Shown here: positions 52,202-61,194 of the stretch, piece by piece
Position numbering within the stretch: position 1 is the stretch's first letter
Layout: the number at the start of each line of letters is the position of its first letter
Assembly (NCBI RefSeq): GCF_013266735.1
Contig: NZ_JABSNU010000001.1
Location: 682,001-746,000 of the forward strand
Source of the DNA: Pedobacter foliorum
GTDB taxonomy: Bacteria > Bacteroidota > Bacteroidia > Sphingobacteriales > Sphingobacteriaceae
Reading direction: 5' to 3'
DNA: 64,000 bases
Translations under genes and position numbers: made by a program
Notes under the pieces: model-generated
The model's input: the letters and a program-made list of their open reading frames with translations, nothing else
Database searches by the model: none
Told to the model about the DNA's origin: nothing

Positions 52202-52442
52202 TTGGTTCAATAGTTGGTTACGAATTTAGTCAATGGTGTATGCAATAAAAAAGACAAACATTTTTTAGATATGTTGCATCAAAAGATAAGTAAAAATGTA
52301 ATATCCTAATAACACTGTTTCTAGTCAGTTGATGAATTCCTCGTTTGTTTATTAACGCTTTCTCTTATCTATTCAGCTGATGCAAATAGTTTTACCAAAC
52401 CATATTCCGCCAGCATTGTTATAAGCATTCAAACTTAATACG

Positions 52443-52814
52443 ATGAAAAATCAAATTCTTGATCTTGAAAAAAAGTATTGGAAAGCGATGGAAAGCCATG
52501 ATTTTGATACTGTAAAAAGCCTTACTCACTTCCCTTGTATTGTAGCTGGGAAGGATGGAGTAAGAAGTGTAGACGAACCTATTTTCAAAAAAATGTTTGA
52601 ATCAGGAAAAGGTAGACAGCTTAAAGTGCTGGACATTTCTGATGCTGAAATTCAAATCATTGGAGACAGTGCAATCATTGCCTACCTCATCACACTTGAA
52701 TACACCATGGAAGGCCTGCAATCTTCCGGGAAATGCGCCTGTACCTCGACCTGGGTGAAGGATCAGGAAAACTGGATTTGTGCCATGCATACCGAATCTG
52801 ATTTAAAAAAATAG
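52443..52814 (+). CDS. SnoaL-like/DUF4440 (NTF2-fold) protein
   Basis: The 123 residues fit the small NTF2-like fold: ILDLEKKYWKAMESHDFDTVKSLTHFPCIVAGKDGVRSVDEPIFKKMFE, then LKVLDISDAEIQIIGDSAIIAYLITLEYTMEG and CTSTWVKDQENWICAMHTESD. Such proteins bind small molecules or act as simple enzymes. It is alone. Confidence 0.88.
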   Translation: MKNQILDLEKKYWKAMESHDFDTVKSLTHFPCIVAGKDGVRSVDEPIFKKMFESGKGRQLKVLDISDAEIQIIGDSAIIAYLITLEYTMEGLQSSGKCACTSTWVKDQENWICAMHTESDLKK

Positions 52815-53031
52815 TACTTATTGGGTATTTACTGATAGCCATATACAAAAGCACAACTACTGGTATGGCAACGGAGCCTGAGGGTTAAATTTTGAAGATG
52901 ATATTTTGCATTCGACTGTAAGCGCATTTTAAATGCACGTATGGATCAATACATTAAAACAAAACGTAAAATCTATCGTATACTATGACAAATTAGTATT
53001 TTGCAGAAGCAAACCGCAATTACAGTAAAAT

Positions 53032-54078
53032 TTATAAATCACTTTGTTTATAGTATCCTGCTTTTTTAATGGGGAACTCATTATTAGCTAACATCTGTTT
53101 ATAAATTCTGGTACAAGCCTCAACCGCACCTTTTCCATCTTTTGGATAAGTCATTGTAGAATCATGATTATAACCTATCATATGGCTTATTTCATGAATA
53201 GCAATAAAACATACGTCCTTGCTGAGATAATCATTTAATACGTGATTAGCCACCCCAAAAGTGGAGCCGCCACCTAAACCGGAAACATTCACCACAACCC
53301 CACAATTGAACTGTGGTATGGCAATCATCTTCTGGAATGCAATTTCCTTTTGAGCTATTGTTAAAGGGCTGAGCCCATCGTTACCTATTATCGGTTCTGC
53401 AAGATAAGCGGTTTTCGTTTCATTGGCCTGAATCAGATAAGCCAGGTTAATGATCAATCCTGAAAATCGTCTTACATCTTTAGCCTCAATGTTTTCTTTC
53501 CAATTGTCTGTGGTATTATCATTCACATCAAAATCAGTATACTTTATTTTCCAATGTAGCTTGGCCAATTTCTTTAATTTTCTAATGAGCTCAGTTTCAC
53601 CAGTAAAATCAAAGTTTACTTTATCTACTGCAAGTCCAGCCCCTTTGTAGGGAGATAAATCTATTTCAACATCATCTGTATCAACAAATTTTGAGCTTCC
53701 GTCAATAAAGGGATACTTTATTCTCTGCATCCCATGCGCCCTGATTTTTTTGACTTTAAAAAGTTTGATTTGCTTTGACGAGCCTGCAATGGTCAGTAAT
53801 ATGGTGGCATCTTCTATATCAACAGGTGCAAAGTTTGCCACTTCAATAGTGGTTTCATCTATTGCCTTTACCCGCAAAACCTTTCCAATATCATATCGAC
53901 GCGACTCAGCCGTTAATAAGGCCATAGATTCACCATCCTGAAACATCAGTTTGGAATTATTGTCATTATCAAAAGAAAACTCCTTTAAGGAAATAGCTTG
54001 CGCATCAGGAACGTTATCGTTCTTTTTTTTACAGCCAAGGAGTAGAATGATCAGGATAGGCAGGATAATTTTTTTCAT
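53032..54078 (-). CDS. Metzincin-like zinc peptidase lipoprotein
   Basis: Starting at ATG 54078 the protein has 348 residues and a lipoprotein signal (ILPILIILLLGCKKK), predicting surface or periplasmic anchoring. The zinc motif HEISHMIGYNHD near residue 296 fits HExxHxxGxxH/D of metzincins, with D as third ligand (M35-like or snapalysin-like). Upstream regions include LSPYKGAGLAVDKVNFDFTG and FNCGVVVNVSGLGGGSTFGVANHVL. The propeptide-like N-terminal half is not recognised. It is divergent from the imuA operon. Confidence 0.8.
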   Translation of the reverse strand: MKKIILPILIILLLGCKKKNDNVPDAQAISLKEFSFDNDNNSKLMFQDGESMALLTAESRRYDIGKVLRVKAIDETTIEVANFAPVDIEDATILLTIAGSSKQIKLFKVKKIRAHGMQRIKYPFIDGSSKFVDTDDVEIDLSPYKGAGLAVDKVNFDFTGETELIRKLKKLAKLHWKIKYTDFDVNDNTTDNWKENIEAKDVRRFSGLIINLAYLIQANETKTAYLAEPIIGNDGLSPLTIAQKEIAFQKMIAIPQFNCGVVVNVSGLGGGSTFGVANHVLNDYLSKDVCFIAIHEISHMIGYNHDSTMTYPKDGKGAVEACTRIYKQMLANNEFPIKKAGYYKQSDL

Positions 54079-54190
54079 AAACAGGATAATAAGCGCCAAT
54101 ATCGGAATTTCTTTAATTAGTAACTCCAAATATCCCCTTTCCGTTTAAGTTAATTTAGCTGATGAAAAAATTCTTTTTCGACTTAACTTA

Positions 54191-54218
54191 AATACTAATA
54201 TTTTTAGTATTATATTTG
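54191..54218 (+). promoter_or_regulatory. imuA operon promoter with operator palindrome
   Basis: AATACTAA-TATTT-TTAGTATT (54191-54211) is a perfect 8-5-8 inverted repeat. Its last base is the first base of TATATTTG (54211-54218), an exact -7 element. A bound repressor would cover the region from about -14 to -35. This is the right layout for an SOS-type operator, but the sequence is not the LexA box of E. coli or Bacillus. No regulator gene lies next to it. Confidence 0.7.
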
Positions 54219-54269
54219 CTTGTTCATTTGAATTACTCATACAATGAGTTAGGAAAGGGGGATAACATC

Positions 54270-55007
54270 ATGAACGCAAAACAGGAATTAGTCAATAAAC
54301 TACAACAGGATATCCTGTTGTGGCAGGGCTTTAAAGCCCAGGGAACGATGACTGAGGAAGTGATTGGTCTTGGAGCAATTGAAAAAGCATTTCCAAACGG
54401 AGTATTTCCCAGGAAAGCCATTCATGAATTCATCACGGTATTGCCCGAACATGCAGCAGCCAGTGACGGATTTATCGGTGGTTTGCTATCGGTATTGATG
54501 AAAGATGGAGCAGCCTGCGTCTGGATCAGTACGACCAGGAAGTTATTCCCGGTTTCCTTATGTACCTTCAATGTGGAACCCGACCGGATCATTTTTATGG
54601 ACGTTACCAGAGAAAAGGATGTACTCTGGATCATGGAAGAAGCTTTAAAATGTGAAGGTCTTGCTGCTGTAGTGGCGGAACTGAATGAACTCAGTCTGAT
54701 TGAATCACGCAGACTCCAGCTTGCCGTGGAAGAATCAGGAGTGACCGGATTTATTTTACGTAAAGATGCCCGAAAAGCCATAAGTACAGTAGCTACCGCA
54801 CGCTGGAAGATCAGCCCCGTCCCAAGTGTAACCGAGGAGGGAATGCCCGGTCTGGGCTTCCCACGCTGGAAGGTGGAACTCACCAAAGTCCGTAACGGAA
54901 ACCCAGGCAACTGGATCCTGGAATGGGGTGGAGATCGTTTTGTAGAAGTAACACCTGCTTTAAAAACAGCTGCATGGTACGATCAAGGAAAACTACAAAT
55001 TGGTTAA
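54270..55007 (+). CDS. imuA: ImuA-type RecA-like mutasome protein
   Basis: The ATG at 54270 (MNAKQELVNKL) has a purine-rich Shine-Dalgarno (GGAAAGGGGG) upstream, stronger than most here. The 245 residues resemble a RecA/SulA core: FPRKAIHEFIT, GGLLSVLMKDGAACVWIST, RIIFMDVTREKDVLWIMEEALK, LSLIESRRLQLAVEESGVTGFILRK. The Walker A motif is degenerate. It is the accessory factor that supports ImuB and DnaE2 in error-prone bypass. The first gene of imuA-imuB-dnaE2. Confidence 0.9.
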   Translation: MNAKQELVNKLQQDILLWQGFKAQGTMTEEVIGLGAIEKAFPNGVFPRKAIHEFITVLPEHAAASDGFIGGLLSVLMKDGAACVWISTTRKLFPVSLCTFNVEPDRIIFMDVTREKDVLWIMEEALKCEGLAAVVAELNELSLIESRRLQLAVEESGVTGFILRKDARKAISTVATARWKISPVPSVTEEGMPGLGFPRWKVELTKVRNGNPGNWILEWGGDRFVEVTPALKTAAWYDQGKLQIG

Positions 55008-55018
55008 ACGGTTAAAAA

Positions 55019-56527
55019 ATGCAAAAGCGTTATGTTTCCATATGGTTCCGCCAGTTACTGGCAGACTGGCAAGTTATCCGCAGTCCGGAACTTGCTGAGG
55101 TACCTTTTGTTTTTGCAGCACCTGATCATGGACGGAATATGATTACTGCAGTCAGCCCAATAGCCACTTCACAGGGAATTGAAACAGGGATGCGTGCCGC
55201 TGATGCCAAGGCCCTGTGTCCAGGACTGGAGGTGTTAGATGATAAAGCAGGTCGTGCCACCAAACTACTGAACAGACTGGGAGAGTGGTGTGTACGCTAT
55301 TCACCTGTAGTAATGGTTGATGATTTTTCTTTTGATGGTTTGTTTCTGGATGTAAGTGGCTGTCCCCACCTTTGGGGCGGAGAAAGGCAATACCTGAAAG
55401 AAATCGTATCCAGGTTAAAAAGCAAAGGATATACAGTACGTGTGGCAATGGCGGATACCCCAGGTGCAGCCTGGGCCATCGCCCGTTTCGGAAAAGTAAG
55501 CCCACTGATTGCAGCTGGAGCGCATACTGAAGCATTACTTGCTTTACCACCAGAAGCCTTACGTTTACCCGAAATCACCCTGGCTAAGCTACGCAAGCTA
55601 GGCTTTTACCAGATCAGAAGTTTTGTAGGGATGCCCCGTTCAGTATTACGCAGAAGATTCGGAGAAGATTTTTTAACCCGTCTGGCTCAGGCTTTGGGTA
55701 CTGTGGATGAACTGATTACCCCCTTGCAGCTGCCTGTTCTCTTTCAGGAACGTTTGCCCTGTCTGGAACCGATTAAAACCCGTACAGGTATCGAAATGGC
55801 GATCAGCCGATTACTAGAACATTTATGCCTTCGCTTGCAGAACGAAGGGAAGGGTTTGAGAACCGGGGTATTGACTTGCTACCGAATTGATGGTAAAGTA
55901 GTCCAGGTTTCCATAGGCACCAGCGGAGCAACCAGTAGTGTAAGTCATTTGTTTAAACTTTTTCAGTTAAAGATTGATCAGATCCGACCGGCACTGGGCA
56001 TTGAACTGTTTGTCTTAGAGGCACCTAAAGTAGATGATATTTTACCCGGACAGGAAGCGCTTTGGGCGGGTAAACCAGGACTGGACGATCAAAGTGTGAT
56101 CCAGTTATTGGACCGCGTGGTTGGTAAAATGGGAGCCGAGGTGATTCACCGTTATGTCCCCGCAGCGCGTTACTGGCCAGAGCGCTCTGCAAATCGTGCA
56201 GTTTCCATTACCGATAAACCAAGCACTGACTGGCATATTGATAGACCACGTCCCACTGAATTGCTCAATAAACCTGCCCCAATTGAAGTAATGGCGCTGA
56301 TCCCAGATCATCCGCCAAAGTTTTTTATTTACAAAGGCATCCAGCATTTAGTAGTCAAAGCCGACGGTCCAGAACGCATAGAACGGGAATGGTGGCTGGA
56401 TGCAGGGGAGCATCGGGATTATTACCAGGTGGAAGATGAACTTGGACAGCGTTATTGGCTGTTCCGTTCAGGTCACTATGGTGGCGAACAGCGCTATCAA
56501 TGGTTTTTACATGGATTTTTCGCTTAA
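55019..56527 (+). CDS. imuB: ImuB, Y-family polymerase-like mutasome protein (catalytically inactive type)
   Basis: The 502-residue protein starts MQKRYVSIWFRQLLADWQ and has Y-family palm and finger elements: GIETGMRAADAKALCPGLEVL, SPVVMVDDFSFDGLFLDVSGC, GYTVRVAMADTPGAAWAIARFG. The catalytic acids of the family (D-x-D/E near the start and S-x-D-E in the palm) are missing: WFRQL and FDGLFLDV stand instead. As in other ImuB proteins it likely acts as a hub linking DnaE2 to the sliding clamp. It begins 11 bp after imuA. Confidence 0.92.
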   Translation: MQKRYVSIWFRQLLADWQVIRSPELAEVPFVFAAPDHGRNMITAVSPIATSQGIETGMRAADAKALCPGLEVLDDKAGRATKLLNRLGEWCVRYSPVVMVDDFSFDGLFLDVSGCPHLWGGERQYLKEIVSRLKSKGYTVRVAMADTPGAAWAIARFGKVSPLIAAGAHTEALLALPPEALRLPEITLAKLRKLGFYQIRSFVGMPRSVLRRRFGEDFLTRLAQALGTVDELITPLQLPVLFQERLPCLEPIKTRTGIEMAISRLLEHLCLRLQNEGKGLRTGVLTCYRIDGKVVQVSIGTSGATSSVSHLFKLFQLKIDQIRPALGIELFVLEAPKVDDILPGQEALWAGKPGLDDQSVIQLLDRVVGKMGAEVIHRYVPAARYWPERSANRAVSITDKPSTDWHIDRPRPTELLNKPAPIEVMALIPDHPPKFFIYKGIQHLVVKADGPERIEREWWLDAGEHRDYYQVEDELGQRYWLFRSGHYGGEQRYQWFLHGFFA

Positions 56528-56541
56528 ATAAGGAGGAAACA

Positions 56542-59500
56542 ATGGAATACAGTGAATTACAGGTAACTTCTAATTTCAGCTTCTTAATGGGAGCTTCCCA
56601 TCCCAATGAACTCGTGGATCAGGCAGCAGCTTTTGGGTATAAAAAAATAGCCATTACCGATCGCAATACATTAGCTGGCATTGTGCGAGCACATGCAGCT
56701 GCCAAACAAAAGAACATTCAGCTCATTCCAGCCTGCCGGCTGGATTTACTGGACGGACCAAGTTTGCTGGCTTACCCAAGCAACAAGGATGCTTATTGCA
56801 GACTGTCGGCTTTACTGACCCTTGGGAACTTGCGTGCGGAAAAAGGATCCTGTCACTTGAATAAGACGGATGTATATGCACATTCGGAAGGAATGTTGTT
56901 TACCCTGATTATGCCGGGTATATTGAACCGTCATTTCAATTTTGAAGATTCCTTTATTAAAGATTTGCAGGAGTATAAAGAAGCGCTGGGTAAGCAGTTG
57001 CACCTATCTGCAACACGGACTTACCTGGGTAATGATGACAAGCTGATCTTTCGCATCCGGCAGTTATCTGATCGGTTTGAGATACCTGTAGTGGCTACTG
57101 GAGATGTACATTACCACAATCCTGCACGCAGGGAGTTGCAGGATGTGCTGACCTGCGTCAGAGAAAAATGCACCATTCAGGAAGCAGGCTTCCGCTTGCA
57201 TCAGAATGCAGAGCGCTACATGAAACCTGTTGATGAAATGCACCGTCTGTTCCGTAACTATCCCGAAGCGATCCGCAATACGATGGTCATTGCTGAAGCC
57301 TGTACTTTTGCACTGGATGAACTGAAATATGTCTATCCGGAAGAAATCAATAAAAGTGGGCGTTCACCCCTGGAAGAACTGGAATACCTGTGTATGAAAG
57401 GTGCGCATGCCTTTTATGGTGAGGTTATCCCGGAGAAAGTGCTGAACATGATTGCCCATGAAATGGACTTTGTCCGTAAGATGGATTATGCGAATTACTT
57501 TCTGTTTGTGGAAGACATTGTCCGTGAAGCACGCAGTCGGGGGATATTGTGTCAGGGAAGGGGGTCGGCTGCCAATTCAGCCATCTGTTTCTGCCTGGGT
57601 GTGACCTCTGTTGATCCGATGAAATTTGATTTGCTTTTCGAACGTTTTATTTCTTCAGACCGGAATGAACCACCGGATATTGATGTGGACTTTGAGCATG
57701 AACGGCGTGAGGAAATCATGCAGTACATCTATACCAAGTATGGCCGTGACCGTGCGGCCATTGTGGCTACAGTAACCCAATTGCACCAGAAGGGTGCTTT
57801 ACGAGACGTGGGTAAGGCGATGGGTTTATCCGTGGATACCATTAACCGGCTGTCCAGCTCCATCTGGGAGTTTACAGACGAATGGTTTGAAGGCAAGCGT
57901 GTAACCGAGCAAGGATTGAACCCACAGGATCCCCATTTAAAGAAAACCTTGCAACTGACAGCACAGATGATGGGTTTCCCCAGACAATTGGGACAACATA
58001 CCGGAGGTTTTGTGGTCACCAATGGGAAACTGACTGATCTCTGTCCGATCCTGAATGCACGGATGGAAGACCGTACAAATATTGAATGGAACAAGGATGA
58101 TATTGATGCATTGGGTTTTCTGAAAGTGGACGTACTGGCTTTAGGTATGCTGACCTGTATCCGTAAGGCTTTTGATTTGTGTAAAGCACATTATGGTTTA
58201 AACCTGACCCTGGCAAATATCCCTCAGGATGATCCGGAAGTTTATGGGATGATCAGTGCTGCCGATACCCTGGGAGTATTCCAGATTGAAAGCCGGGCAC
58301 AGATGTCGATGCTACCCAGGTTAAGACCTAAATGTTTTTATGATCTGGTGATTGAAGTAGCCATTGTCCGACCCGGACCTATACAGGGAGATATGGTACA
58401 TCCTTACTTGCGACGCAGGAATGGAGAAGAACCTGTGGTATATCCATCTCCTGAACTCGAAGAAATTTTAGGGAGAACCCTTGGGGTACCACTTTTTCAG
58501 GAACAGGCAATGAAGATAGCCATTGTAGCAGCTGGATTTACCCCGGCCGAAGCAGATGGTCTGCGCCGCAGTATGGCCACTTTTAAATATACCGGAACGG
58601 TCAACCTATACGAAAAAAAGCTGATTGAAGGAATGAAGGCGAAGGGGTATAGCGAGGAATTTGCCAAAAGGATCTTCAGGCAGCTGGAGGGTTTTGGTAG
58701 TTATGGTTTTCCGGAAAGTCACGCGGCAAGTTTTGCCTTACTGGTTTATGTATCCTGCTGGCTGAAACATTATTATCCGGATGCTTTTGCGGCAGCTTTA
58801 CTCAATAGCATGCCGATGGGCTTTTACCAACCTGCACAAATTGTCATTGATGCACAGAAACATGGAGTAGAGGTACGTCCGGTTGATATCAATTATTCTA
58901 CCTGGGATAATTTACTGGAAGAGAAATCGGGGAAATATTATGCGATCCGTTTGGGCTTTAGACAGATTAAAGGGCTAGGACAGGAGGAGATGGATGTTTT
59001 GGTGAACTGTAAGGGAAAGGGGTATAGGACGGTTACTGCTTTGCGTGATGTGGGGATAGCAATTAATACATTGGAAAGACTGGCAGATGCTGACGCATTC
59101 CGCTCTATTGGTCTGGATCGCAGAAAAGCGCTATGGGAGGTATCTGCCTTACAGGATATGCCGGTGGAGATTTTTAAAGGGCAACCCTCTGAAAGTGTAT
59201 TGGAAGCGCAGGTGGAATTGCCACTCATGAGTCAGGGGGAACATGTGGTTCAGGATTATGCCACTGTAGGCTTGTCATTAAAAGCACACCCAGTGAGCTT
59301 TGTACGTCCACAACTGGAAATGCTCCGCATCTTGTCCTGCCATCAGATCAATAAGGACGCACGTAACGGGCAACTGGTGAAGGTTGCAGGGCTCGTACTG
59401 GTGCGACAACGGCCAGGAACTGCTGCTGGTGTATGTTTTATTACCATTGAAGATGAAACTGGCTTTAGTAACCTGGTGGTATTTGAAAAGTTTTTTGATA

Positions 59501-59772
59501 CTTATCGAAAGGAAATTTTACATTCAAGGCTGCTGATGGTAGAAGGCCGTTTACAACGGGAAGGAGAGGTGGTGCATGTGGTAGTCAGCAAATGTGTGGA
59601 CTTGACCAAACTAATGGGAAAACTTGTTCAGCGGGAACAGGAGGAATTGCCGGTATTGACTTTATCACGTTCTGATGAGAAAAGTGCACCTTATCCCTCA
59701 CAAAACAAACGGATAACGGTTCCTGGAGAAGTTCCAAAGGAAACCTTTCATGGGGGAAGGAATTTTAAATAA
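56542..59772 (+). CDS. dnaE2: Error-prone DNA polymerase III alpha subunit DnaE2
   Basis: The ATG at 56542 follows an ideal AGGAGG site at 56531-56536; the frame extends to 56455 but that part overlaps imuB. The 1076-residue C-family polymerase has the PHP domain (MGASHPNELVDQAAAFGYKKIAITDRNTLAGIV), the catalytic core with PPDIDVDFEHERREEI (two catalytic Asp), LGQHTGGFVVT and FPESHAASFALLVY, and the OB fold (VKVAGLVLVRQRPGTA). The shortened C-terminus without tau-binding is usual for DnaE2. It performs damage-tolerant synthesis with ImuA and ImuB. Confidence 0.95.
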   Translation: MEYSELQVTSNFSFLMGASHPNELVDQAAAFGYKKIAITDRNTLAGIVRAHAAAKQKNIQLIPACRLDLLDGPSLLAYPSNKDAYCRLSALLTLGNLRAEKGSCHLNKTDVYAHSEGMLFTLIMPGILNRHFNFEDSFIKDLQEYKEALGKQLHLSATRTYLGNDDKLIFRIRQLSDRFEIPVVATGDVHYHNPARRELQDVLTCVREKCTIQEAGFRLHQNAERYMKPVDEMHRLFRNYPEAIRNTMVIAEACTFALDELKYVYPEEINKSGRSPLEELEYLCMKGAHAFYGEVIPEKVLNMIAHEMDFVRKMDYANYFLFVEDIVREARSRGILCQGRGSAANSAICFCLGVTSVDPMKFDLLFERFISSDRNEPPDIDVDFEHERREEIMQYIYTKYGRDRAAIVATVTQLHQKGALRDVGKAMGLSVDTINRLSSSIWEFTDEWFEGKRVTEQGLNPQDPHLKKTLQLTAQMMGFPRQLGQHTGGFVVTNGKLTDLCPILNARMEDRTNIEWNKDDIDALGFLKVDVLALGMLTCIRKAFDLCKAHYGLNLTLANIPQDDPEVYGMISAADTLGVFQIESRAQMSMLPRLRPKCFYDLVIEVAIVRPGPIQGDMVHPYLRRRNGEEPVVYPSPELEEILGRTLGVPLFQEQAMKIAIVAAGFTPAEADGLRRSMATFKYTGTVNLYEKKLIEGMKAKGYSEEFAKRIFRQLEGFGSYGFPESHAASFALLVYVSCWLKHYYPDAFAAALLNSMPMGFYQPAQIVIDAQKHGVEVRPVDINYSTWDNLLEEKSGKYYAIRLGFRQIKGLGQEEMDVLVNCKGKGYRTVTALRDVGIAINTLERLADADAFRSIGLDRRKALWEVSALQDMPVEIFKGQPSESVLEAQVELPLMSQGEHVVQDYATVGLSLKAHPVSFVRPQLEMLRILSCHQINKDARNGQLVKVAGLVLVRQRPGTAAGVCFITIEDETGFSNLVVFEKFFDTYRKEILHSRLLMVEGRLQREGEVVHVVVSKCVDLTKLMGKLVQREQEELPVLTLSRSDEKSAPYPSQNKRITVPGEVPKETFHGGRNFK

Positions 59773-59922
59773 CTTATCGACTTTTGGTCAAGCCCTTGCG
59801 TTCGTGTGACACTGAAAATCCAATTATATTAAGGGTCTGCAATCAATACAAAGACTGAAATTTCATCCTAGTTGGCGCGCCACCAGCTGATAGATATTGT
59901 ATCTGAAAGAAATAAAAATGGA

Positions 59923-59970
59923 ATTAAAAAAATAAAAAAGGGACATACCTGAACTTTATCAGGCTGTCCC
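59923..59970 (-). terminator. Rho-independent terminator of the 46-residue gene
   Basis: On the minus strand a stem GGGACA...TGTCCC with inner CCTGA/TCAGG (59940-59970) is followed by a T-rich run (59923-59939). It ends the short gene at 59998-60138 and could also act on the converging dnaE2 message. The 59773-59922 segment shows nothing else but a GGCGCGCC site. Confidence 0.85.
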
Positions 59971-59997
59971 CATTGGATGAGCGCTATTTTATTTCCT

Positions 59998-60138
59998 TTA
60001 ATCTTTAGGCCTATGTTCGTGAGGCTTTAAAATAGGATGTTTAGGCTTTGTTTCTGGCCGCACTCTTCTCCTTTTGTCATCTTCCCCATTGTCTTTTTTG
60101 GGTTTTGGTCCAGGTTTAATAGCTTGAGTTGTTTCCAT
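59998..60138 (-). CDS. 46-residue proline- and lysine-rich small protein
   Basis: The ATG at 60138 gives METTQAIKPGPKPKKDNGED, DKRRRVRPETKPKHPILKPH and EHRPKD. It has no hydrophobic segment, so it stays cytoplasmic or is unstructured. The gene is too short for usual ORF calling but has a strong terminator 28 bp after its stop and a palindrome (60215-60230) upstream, so it appears to be a real transcription unit. No homologue is known to me. It may be a regulated peptide of the nearby two-component system. Confidence 0.6.
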   Translation of the reverse strand: METTQAIKPGPKPKKDNGEDDKRRRVRPETKPKHPILKPHEHRPKD

Positions 60139-60214
60139 AATTAATTTCTAGAAAATTTAAAATAAGGTTGTGGTTTTGAATGCTGTAAATATAACAGGCT
60201 GTAAATCTGTTTAC

Positions 60215-60230
60215 TTACGGTTTTCCGTAA
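60215..60230. promoter_or_regulatory. Palindrome TTACGG-TTTT-CCGTAA (copy 1)
   Basis: Perfect 6-4-6 inverted repeat, 77-92 bp upstream of the 46-residue gene. The same sequence, with TTTC as spacer, recurs at 63969-63984, and a partial copy at 61038-61053. It likely is the binding site of a local regulator; the response regulator at 63284 is the obvious candidate. Confidence 0.6.
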
Positions 60231-60258
60231 TGCAAGAGAATTTTAAGACGAACCTTAT

Positions 60259-60990
60259 CTATTTATGTTCAAAACCACATAGGGTTTTACCATTTTTCTC
60301 CGCCTCGGCTATGCTAGTTTGAACAAACTGATCCTTACAATTTTTCAAAGCTGGGCACTTATCACTTAGATGATACTTTCTGGCAGATCCTTTATCGCAT
60401 ATGTATGCTTTGATCCCGTGATTTGTATACAAATAAACACCGATGGTTACTAATGAAAGCACCATCATCGGCACAATAGCCTTTCTGGCTATTGAACTGT
60501 TTTTAGTGGGGAGAAAGGAACTATTTTTCTCAAATTCTCTTTCCTTAGTTAACTCAGGTAATGTCTCAGAACCTTCTTCTTTTTCTTCATCCTTATCAGG
60601 AATTCCAGATTCTTTATCCGGTTTGATGTCCAGTACATAATCAACCCCAAACTTATAGGGTCTAGGTTCGAAATCTATAAGCCATGCCAGAAGTTCCACA
60701 TTTCTAGGATCCGTATCTTCTATTAGGCCTTTTAAGAACTTAACTAGGGGTCTTAATTTATCTGCGTCGAATCTCTCGATACTACGGCTATAGTCTTCTA
60801 ATTTGGTGCCGAAATTGAAAAAATCTTTTATGAAGGCATCATCTTCCTTCTTGGTTCTTGACCTTAAAGCAACAATGGATTCATTCCGCAGTTTTGCAGG
60901 TGTGGGATGTGCCAAATTTAAAGAAAGTAATCCCTTTTCTTTCTTGTCGTGGTAATTAGAAATCACCGCCTTTTTATAATCCTCGAGCAT
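60259..60990 (-). CDS. Membrane protein with C-terminal Cys/His motif
   Basis: The 243 residues have a cytoplasmic, acidic N-terminal part (ISNYHDKKEKGLLSLNLAHPTPAKLRNESI, LEDYSRSIERFDADKLRPLVKFLKGLIED), one transmembrane helix (AIVPMMVLSLVTIGVYLYT, about 170-190) and an outside domain AYICDKGSARKYHLSDKCPALKNC with CGFEHK at the end. The YHLSxxCxxLxxC pattern is a small cysteine module that I have seen in other Bacteroidota proteins, possibly metal-binding. A partial palindrome lies 48 bp upstream of the start. It could be a sensor or effector of the local system. Confidence 0.75.
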   Translation of the reverse strand: MLEDYKKAVISNYHDKKEKGLLSLNLAHPTPAKLRNESIVALRSRTKKEDDAFIKDFFNFGTKLEDYSRSIERFDADKLRPLVKFLKGLIEDTDPRNVELLAWLIDFEPRPYKFGVDYVLDIKPDKESGIPDKDEEKEEGSETLPELTKEREFEKNSSFLPTKNSSIARKAIVPMMVLSLVTIGVYLYTNHGIKAYICDKGSARKYHLSDKCPALKNCKDQFVQTSIAEAEKNGKTLCGFEHK

Positions 60991-61037
60991 TATCCAAATA
61001 ATTGATAAGTAAATGTAGCCGGAATTTTCGGATTCTT

Positions 61038-61053
61038 TTACGGTTTTCCGGAT
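61038..61053. promoter_or_regulatory. Imperfect palindrome TTACGG-TTTT-CCGGAT (copy 2)
   Basis: Ten of twelve arm bases agree with the perfect copies. It is 48-63 bp upstream of the membrane protein gene (start 60990). The orientation is symmetrical, so the partner gene could also be on the other side. Confidence 0.45.
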
Positions 61054-61194
61054 TTCCGGTGGATTTATCGGAATCCTCGGAACCGCCTGCTAATTAACGA
61101 TTTCAAGCCCTATACATTTGCTTCCGTAATCAGTTCGAGGGTCGATTAGCTATTGTAACTCATGTACAAACAGATTGCAAAAAATGAGAAGAAG

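Noticed and set aside
54422..54910. Minus-strand ORF of 162 codons inside imuA
   Set aside because: Shadow of the imuA frame; serine-rich composition is typical of antisense translation.
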